From: CAZOOR01 sp964581505
Lineage (GTDB): Bacteria > Bacteroidota > Ignavibacteria > Kapaibacteriales > UBA2268
Assembly (NCBI GenBank): GCA_964581505.1
Contig: CAZOOR010000105.1
Coordinates: forward strand, 1 to 5,167
DNA: 5,167 bases
Reading direction: 5' to 3'
Shown here: piece after piece, positions 1 to 5,167 of the stretch
How positions within the stretch are numbered: position 1 is the stretch's first letter
Layout of the letters: each line of letters starts with the position of its first letter
Notes under the pieces: generated by a model
The model's input: only the letters and a program-made list of their open reading frames with translations
What the model was told of the DNA's origin: nothing
Databases searched by the model: none
Program-made: the position numbers and the translations under genes

Positions 1-966
1 TTGGCGGGGATTGGCGTTATATCCAACAGGAGCTTATTTGCCCTTACAGCATTATGCGGTACATCACTCATAGAACGTGTTAGATTGACATATATCAATG
101 TATCGCCAATAACCGGTATTGTATCTATTATCATTTGCTCTCTGTATGTTGCGGTCGTATCTGTACGTATAAATACAAGTCTAAAATCACTTCCGTTGCC
201 GTCTGCAAAGGCATATTTTATTCTAAATACCTTTTCGGTTGCATCACTTGAAGGCACGGGAAGTGGCAATAAATAGTTGTCATCATATTGAATATACATC
301 TTCCCTGTAGTATCTATTCTTCCTATTTCGATTGCGAGTGTATCTACATCTAACTCGAACCAATTGGAAAATACCGTATCTCGTCCATCATAATAATATA
401 CAGAATCATTATCTACATACATTTTTTCAAGTGGCTTATTGAAATATATCCACTCACCACTTGCAAATTTCGGTGCTGTCATATAAAATGCTGTTGTATC
501 GCCCTTAAAGCCCATTTGATTTACAGCCGTCAAATCCTCCGGCTCTTGTGCATAAAAATACGTTGCCGTTGCAAGTATTTTATTTCCTGTTGTATTGAAT
601 ACACGCCTGTTTTTCCATGTTGCCGCCGTATTCTCTTCCGGTGATGACGCCAAATGCGACTGCCAAGCATTGAAAGCAATATGTCGGAAATTATTATTAT
701 CCACAAACATTAATTCATCACCGAAATTGCCACCCAAAGATTGATATACATCATTAAAATAATTGAAATTCAATACAAACCTACCAGCGGGTATTTCAAA
801 CACATTATAGCGTCTTAGACCCGCAGGTTGGGCTATATTCGGTTGCAACATATTGTCGTAGAGCGATATTATTCTACCCTGACCGCTAGCCCAAATGCTT
901 TGTGGATTGCTACGAAAGAATGTAAGTAAATTTAATTTCTCTATCCAGTCATATTCTAATGGTGGA
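1..966 (-). other. Protein region: Cys-free Asp/Thr/Tyr-rich beta region of unknown function, running off the window (residues about 1400-1721)
   Basis: This stretch begins with a Pro-rich linker (IPPFPPLEYDW, near 1396) and continues as strand-like segments such as YNVFEIPAGRFVLNFNYF, EWIYFNKPLEKMYVDNDSVYYY and DTLIYVNL, separated by Asp/Thr/Ser/Asn-rich turns. It has no cysteine and no motif I recognise. Long beta-rich stalks of this kind often stand before the C-terminal sorting domain in large surface proteins of the Bacteroidota/Chlorobi group, but no sorting domain is visible because the frame is still open at base 1. A structural stalk or a further binding module is the most I would infer. 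Confidence 0.35.
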
Positions 967-3900
967 AATGGTGGTATATTAAATATAGTGCCATTTTGCC
1001 AATATATATAATCCCTCTTGCTTCCGGTTAGCTGCGAATACACAACCGGAAATGTTGAACTGGCAGAATATTCATTATTATCAAGCATTAATATTTTATT
1101 ACTGTCTTGACCGATATTTCTTTGATAATATCGTGTATTGGGAAGCATATTATTTGCCGGCAAAGAGTATTCCACTTCTCCGGTACTTCCGTTGTATTTC
1201 AATTTCGTTAATAATATCTTATCCACTTTGTTTGTATTTTTGGAATAAAGTCCCTGCCATACCAAAGTAACTTCGTCTTCGCCACCTGCGATATCCGAAT
1301 ATACATTGACTGACGGATGCTTCTGTACAGCAATTTGCGGTAAGCTCCAATCTATAAATAACGGCGGCTCAATAGACAGTTTTTCCGTAGGTAAACTATT
1401 CGGTGTTCCGAAGAACACCTTTATACTCGAAAGATGTGCAGTAGTATCTATATATTCAGGTATGCTGTATATATAATAATTGCCGCTTGCACTTGCATTG
1501 ATTACCGGATTGCCCCATGATATACGATTAAGTGTATCAAGTCCGTCTATCTTTCTGTTCATATCGTTTGCATTCGTAACGGTAATTGAAGCGAATTCCT
1601 TTTCTGCATAATTATCTCCTGTTACATCGAAACGCGCCAAAACTACATCACTCAGTGAGCCGTCCCCACAACTTTTACACGTATAGGCAACATAAGCCGT
1701 TACCTTGTTGCCGTTCTTACGTACTACGAGAGATGGATAATTACATTCGGGCGATTTGACAGTGTCGTTATAATCATTAAGATAGAAATCCGACACAACC
1801 AAACCGATTGGCTCTTCCCACCGGATTTGAGGATTGCCGCTGTCGGCATAAATTTTCATACTCCTGTTGTAAAATACTTTTATATAATCGGGATGAACGG
1901 TGTCCCGCGGGTCTTTTTTGAAATATACTACATGGTAGCGAATAGTGTCGCTACCATTGCCCTGAGCGTCAAGCACAGGATAAACCACGAGCTTATTTTG
2001 ATTGGAATGTGCCAAATCGCCTGTTATTTCAGGTGCATCAAATATTTCAAATTTAAACAACTTGCCCTCGCCCGGCAGAAACTTTGCCGTGAAATTGCCG
2101 TTGTACGATATAACTTTCTCAACTTTCGGATATAAATATGCAATCTCATCATTGCTTAATGTATCATTGCCAAATGTATATTCTTCTTTCAGCGATTTCT
2201 TTGTGCGGGTAATTTCCGTAATCTTTATCAATTTGTTTTTATTCTCGAGACCGAGATTAAGCGGAACGGTTATTTCACGGCAACCGAGGCGATTCCACCA
2301 TTTATCCCGCCACCATTCTTTGCTCTTGCCGTGCAAACCTTCAACGACACCTTTGTCGAATTCGGCAATAGTTAAGAAATCTATTGGAAGCGAATCTACA
2401 GAAAAATGAACACTATTGTCGCCTGGTGATTTTAAAATATTCGGGTCAGTGCGTTTGTTCAGCACTCCTATATAGAATACACTATCAACATAGTTACCGC
2501 TTGTATCGGTTTCATATAATAAAGTCAAATCGTAAAAAGTAGAATCGGGAGGCTCGTAATCTGGTACTATTTCATCAAATATTCCGAATTTAGTATTAAT
2601 ACTTACCGTTTTAACTCTTCCGATTGGTCGAACCTTAAGCGGAATTTCTTCCTCCTTATTTTGCATCTTATCTGGCAAAACCACTTTTTCCGCAAAATCA
2701 TTTTCATACCCGGTTCGGTTAATTTGCCACATACGATAGCCCTTCCAATACCAGGATATTAATCTCAAACGCATAAGCAGGTCTTCGTTGTCCAATGCCC
2801 AACCATGTACTTTCCTCAAAGCCAGCCGAAGACTTTTATGAAACAGAGGGACACGGTTCACATTCATAAATGTCTTAAAAGTGTCCAGCTCTGCAATTGT
2901 ATCTATTAAATTATTATATTCACCGACATCCATCCAATCATCGCCGAGACTGTCGTGCCTCAGAAACGCCCAGCCCTCTTCTTGTATTTCGTCTCTATAT
3001 CTTTTATCCAAAAAACCGTTGTGTTCATCTCGGTTGTAAGGGTCGTTTCTGCTCCTATACTTATCTACAATACCAAAACAGTTACCACTGCCATCTGCTC
3101 TATATTTTTCTGTCATCTGCCGGTCGTATATTAATCCTTTGGCACCGCGCAACAAAGCCGTATAGCACTGCATTGTTATTTCCTCCGGTGTAAATGGACG
3201 GTTTGTAGCTTTGTATGTAGTGGAAAAATACAATGTGTCTTGCGAGTTTGGTTTTTTTATTTTAGATTTTACTTCAGACCAGCCGGAATTAATAAATATC
3301 TGCCCCCACCAAGGTACCTCCGAGAACATAAATTTATACTTGTTAAATATCCCGTTTGCATAATCATTTACGTAGAAATAATAATTACTTCCAAAACCGC
3401 CCGCTTCCCACATTGCTTGTATCGAACGGCTATACCAAAAGAAACCCTTATAAAAATCTTCAAAACTGTTCGATGTTAGTATTTTTTTGCATCCACAAGG
3501 TCCTTTTTCACAATGTTTATTGTAATTGTGATTTTGGATTTCAGCCCAGTTTTCATTTCTTATGTATTGAATAATATTTACAGGTTCTTTATAAGCAATG
3601 CTATCCGAGCTAACATAATATGGGATTGGTAAAAGCCAGGTTTCATAACCCGAATTCTTCATAAATTCATCGTTTCGCGTTTGGCAGTCCGGACCATTTA
3701 CGCTCGAATTTAATACGAAACCACGTTCATCTTTACAGTAATTTATGTTGTTAGCAATAACGCAATAGTATGGCGCCGCAGGCCATCGCTTAAATATTGG
3801 TATGTGTGTCATCTTGCTTGTCGGGTGTACGTGATATTCATATCTCTCCGAATATTCGGGACCTATTGAGCGAGACATCATTCCGGGATATATTCTGTCG

Positions 3901-5167
3901 AAATAGTTCTCAATATTCCATATTCCAAAAAGCGTTCCGTCTAATCCCGCCGCAGAGTATATCCTGAAAAATTCATAATTCTTGCTCAATGGGGTGTTTA
4001 TTGTATAGTCTTCATATTTCTCTTTTATTTTGTTACTATCCAAATAATTACTGCCATAGATGAATTTATAATCTGTTGTATGCTCTATATAATTCTTCAT
4101 TCTCGCTACATACCACTGCATATCTATGTCTTTATATCCTCGCATTGTCCGAAATGCTTGCGGACTCGAAAGCCTGATATAATTTATTGCTACATTTGCA
4201 CCGCCATTATATTTTACATCTATTCCGTATTCCGCTATATCGCTTGGCTTATTGTCCTTATTAAATATATACCGCGGAAATGGATTGGGATAAGGAGGGT
4301 CAAATTTATCATCATCGCACCAGAAAAATGCTGTGATTGTTATTGCTTTGTTCAAATAATTTTTCAGCATTGCATAAGTAATGTTGAACTCTTCCGTATT
4401 CATTTTGGGATTATATATTAACTGCGTCCCGCGGCTCGGTTGCTTCTTTACGGCAAAGCCATTTTGCAATTCTTTCATATCTTTTATTGTGTCTAAATAA
4501 ATCTCCTTGGGTTCGATTTCATAAAATCTATTATGTTCAGTGCAACTCATACACGGCACTTTTAAAAATTCCTCATTCATCAGATACCAAAATCTAAATG
4601 TATTTATGTAGGGATTTTGCTTTATATTTTGCCAACAAGAGAATACAATATTAGCTGTATATTCCGATGAATCCTTGTCTGCAATACTGCGATATGGCAT
4701 TTTTATTGTTAATAAAACAGAATCATCAGCCAAATTGGACGGCTTTTCCAAAAGTTTTAAATTGATTGTTAGAAACCAAAATTTACCGGCTTCATAAGTC
4801 CTGTGCAACTTTACAATTTTTCTGTTAAATGCTAAATGTTTCATACTGCCATTATTATCAGGATTCATAAATACCCACATTCGTATTGTTTCTGCAAATG
4901 GGTCGAGATATTTACCCTTAACTTTAAGCCTTGGGTGAATACACTTCTTTTCCTTCGGGTCCATATTGATATATGTTTCACCTCTTGTCATAAAAATATT
5001 TGGCCAGGGGTCGGAGAGAACAATTTTTCCGGCATCGTTATTCTTATCCAAAACAATAAATTTTATTTTTTCGCCGTTTGCGAGCGTTATATCCGCCGTA
5101 GAATCATTAGGATTATTGACATCTCTATGTTTAAAACCCCAAATAGAACATTCCGCATCGCCAATTC
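1..5167 (-). CDS. Giant multidomain, probably secreted protein with divergent TIM-barrel glycosidase-like core (internal fragment, both ends missing)
   Basis: The minus strand is open from base 5165 to base 3: 1,721 codons without a stop. Every motif I numbered falls in the same phase, so there is no frameshift. The frame has no stop at either edge and upstream residues look as protein-like as the rest, so no internal Met is proposed as the start. In order it holds an unassigned beta-rich part (1-170), a jelly-roll-like part ending VAINYIRL (325-332), a TIM-barrel-like part (about 340-830) with GAKGLIYDR at 674-682, a beta-sandwich ending LPGEGKLFKF (1030-1039), propeller-like repeats (1045-1390) and an Asp/Thr/Tyr-rich beta region (1400-1721). 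No transmembrane helix or nucleotide-binding motif is seen. About 18 Cys lie in residues 1-1166 and none after. An extracellular carbohydrate-related role is inferred from the domain style; enzymatic activity is unproven. No neighbouring gene is visible, so operon context is unknown. The coding call is near certain, the function is not. Confidence 0.96.
1402..1419 (-). repeat. Perfect 7-bp hairpin with C(UUCG)G tetraloop inside the coding sequence
   Basis: On the coding (minus) strand the bases read GGTGTTC-TTCG-GAACACC. This forms a perfect 7-bp stem closed by C-G around a UUCG loop, the well-known extra-stable tetraloop. It encodes part of KVFFGTP (about residue 1250-1256). There is no T-tract after it, so it is not a terminator. 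The structure is plain in the sequence, but any function in the mRNA is unproven and codon coincidence is possible. Confidence 0.6.
1932..1957. repeat. Perfect 10-bp inverted repeat with 6-nt loop inside the coding sequence
   Basis: The arms ATGGTAGCGA (1932-1941) and TCGCTACCAT (1948-1957) are exact reverse complements separated by six bases. On the coding strand it covers codons for GSDTIRYH, just before the propeller-like repeats. Neither side has a run of T, so a terminator is unlikely. It may be chance or a local mRNA hairpin. Confidence 0.55.
2046..2673 (-). other. Protein region: beta-sandwich following the barrel, closing on LPGEGKLFKF (residues about 831-1040)
   Basis: After the barrel-like region come beta-strand-like stretches, a charged Trp cluster (KEWWRDKWWNRL, 949-960), then CREITVPLNLGL (962-973) and finally NFTAKFLPGEGKLFKF (1024-1039). 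A terminal strand with a 'hxPGEGrLhxh' turn is typical of the all-beta C-terminal subdomain that packs against TIM-barrel glycosidase-like domains, and its place here supports the reading of the preceding region. This subdomain is normally structural. The stretch from about 830 to 945 contains VKTVSINTKFGIFDEIVPDYEP and may be a separate small beta domain. Confidence 0.42.
2676..4158 (-). other. Protein region: divergent TIM-barrel glycosidase-like domain (residues about 337-830)
   Basis: Alternating helix-like and strand-like segments span about 490 residues. Landmarks are FGIWNIENYFDR (413-424), PWWGQIFINSGW (618-629), PFTPEEI (657-663) and YTALLRGAKGLIYDR (668-682), then a Trp-rich helix-like stretch LLMRLRLISWYWKGYRMW (796-813). 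A strand ending PWWGQ, an insertion, then 'R-P-(T)P-E-E-(I/L)...A-L-hx-GAKG-(L/I)-I-Y' matches the second half of many TIM-barrel proteins related to beta-galactosidase-type glycoside hydrolases, where the GAKGLIY strand lies deep in the barrel. The usual aromatic after IY is replaced by Asp681-Arg682. I cannot assign the acid/base and nucleophile carboxylates; Glu616 beside PWWG, Glu419 and Asp681 are merely candidates. It may be a non-catalytic barrel. Confidence 0.45.
4161..4658 (-). other. Protein region: jelly-roll/carbohydrate-binding-like beta module (residues about 170-335)
   Basis: Alternating hydrophobic, strand-like stretches lead to a Gly-Gly turn (321-322) followed by VAINYIRL (325-332). 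A closing strand of the form 'vaiDyIRL' is common at the end of galactose-binding-like or CBM-like beta-sandwich modules of bacterial surface proteins; here the usual Asp is Asn328. A C-x-x-C pair (Cys205, Cys208) sits within it, and further Cys are at 177 and 283. The module directly precedes the barrel-like region, an arrangement typical of carbohydrate-active proteins. Ligand and exact boundaries are not determinable by eye, and a plain structural beta-sandwich is an equally fair alternative. Confidence 0.4.

Larger units (their letters stand above)
996..2031 (-). other. Protein region: irregular beta-propeller-like repeats (residues about 1045-1390)
   Basis: The pattern 'aromatic/His/Asn-Pro, short strand, turn rich in Asn/Gly/Asp, strand such as VTLVWQG or VTAYVAY, spacer, strand such as KILLTKLKY or DVVLARFDV' recurs with its Pro at 1112 (NPQIRW), 1144 (YPSLVV), 1220 (NPVINA), 1284 (HPSVNV) and 1373 (FPVVYS). 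Spacing is 32, 76, 64 and 89 residues, so the blades are uneven. Such repeats resemble sialidase/BNR-like propellers of secreted Bacteroidota proteins, which often mediate binding. A Cys pair C-K-S-C (1163-1166) lies in one loop between two strands, with Cys1141 just before the YPS motif. No clear Asp-box (SxDxGxTW) is present, so this is not called a sialidase. Two or more Ig-like domains remain an alternative. Confidence 0.4.

Noticed and set aside
85..113. TTGACA at 85-90 as a possible -35 promoter element
   Set aside because: No good -10 box follows at 16-18 bases, it sits inside coding sequence, and the presumed Bacteroidota-type host uses a different promoter consensus.
1..276. Plus-strand open frame of 91 codons starting TTG at the left edge
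   Set aside because: It lies fully antisense to the giant frame, has no ribosome binding site visible because it begins at the edge, and its product has no recognisable features.
1023..1050. Seven-base inverted repeat TCCGGTT / AACCGGA
   Set aside because: Short arms with a 14-base loop inside coding sequence; expected by chance.
1402..1419. Hairpin as an intrinsic terminator
   Set aside because: No T-tract follows the stem on the minus strand, and the reading frame continues without interruption.
1827..2409. Two overlapping plus-strand open frames (102 and 135 codons)
   Set aside because: They overlap each other in different frames and lie antisense to clear coding sequence, including the LPGEGKLFKF motif; their compositions look like reverse-strand shadows.
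2897..3574. Plus-strand frames of 98, 79 and 72 codons
   Set aside because: All are antisense to the barrel-like domain (GAKGLIYDR and PWWGQIF motifs), partly overlap one another and have no convincing start signal.
4080..4421. Plus-strand frame of 113 codons rich in Ile, Tyr and Cys that looks membrane-like
   Set aside because: The apparent hydrophobicity arises from reading Asn/Tyr/Ile codons of the giant gene backwards; it is antisense to the VAINYIRL segment.
1..5167. CRISPR array, tRNA, rRNA, insertion sequence or tandem DNA repeat
   Set aside because: No regularly spaced direct repeats, cloverleaf, conserved rRNA segment or transposase motif was seen on either strand; a single coding frame accounts for the whole window.

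Overview
The window is one piece of a single giant protein-coding gene on the minus strand. Reading the reverse complement from base 5165 down to base 3 gives 1,721 consecutive sense codons with no stop, and the frame is still open at both edges. Neither the true start (beyond base 5167) nor the stop (before base 1) is present. Residue n below means the codon at bases (5166-3n) to (5168-3n), so residue 1 lies at the right edge of the window. The short plus-strand ORFs all lie antisense to this frame, look like shadows, and are not annotated. I see no RNA gene, CRISPR array, mobile element, promoter or intergenic gap.

The protein looks secreted or surface-exposed. It is rich in Tyr, Asn, Asp, Thr and Trp, is built mainly of beta-strand-like stretches, and has no membrane segment or nucleotide-binding motif that I can see. 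Read from its N-terminal side (right to left in the window), it has: (1) an unassigned beta-rich part, about residues 1-170; (2) a beta-rich segment ending in a VAINYIRL strand (325-332), like the end of a jelly-roll carbohydrate-binding module; (3) a region of about 490 residues that resembles a very divergent TIM-barrel glycosidase, with a PFTPEEI...GAKGLIYDR signature at 657-682; (4) a beta-sandwich-like part closing on LPGEGKLFKF (1030-1039); (5) an irregular beta-propeller-like repeat region, about 1045-1390; (6) a Cys-free, Asp/Thr/Tyr-rich beta region running off the left edge. These assignments come from motifs read by eye, not from any search.

Base composition is AT-rich (roughly 40% GC by eye), with frequent ATA (Ile) and AGA (Arg) codons. 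The very long ORF and multidomain extracellular style suggest the Bacteroidota/Chlorobi (FCB) group, for example Ignavibacteria- or Kapabacteria-like lineages. That placement is an inference. If it is right, a type IX secretion C-terminal sorting domain would be expected just beyond the left edge, but none is visible here. A plausible role is binding or processing polysaccharide at the cell surface. Catalysis is not established. I do not see a recognisable new multi-gene system; the noteworthy object is the giant protein and its unusual domain combination.
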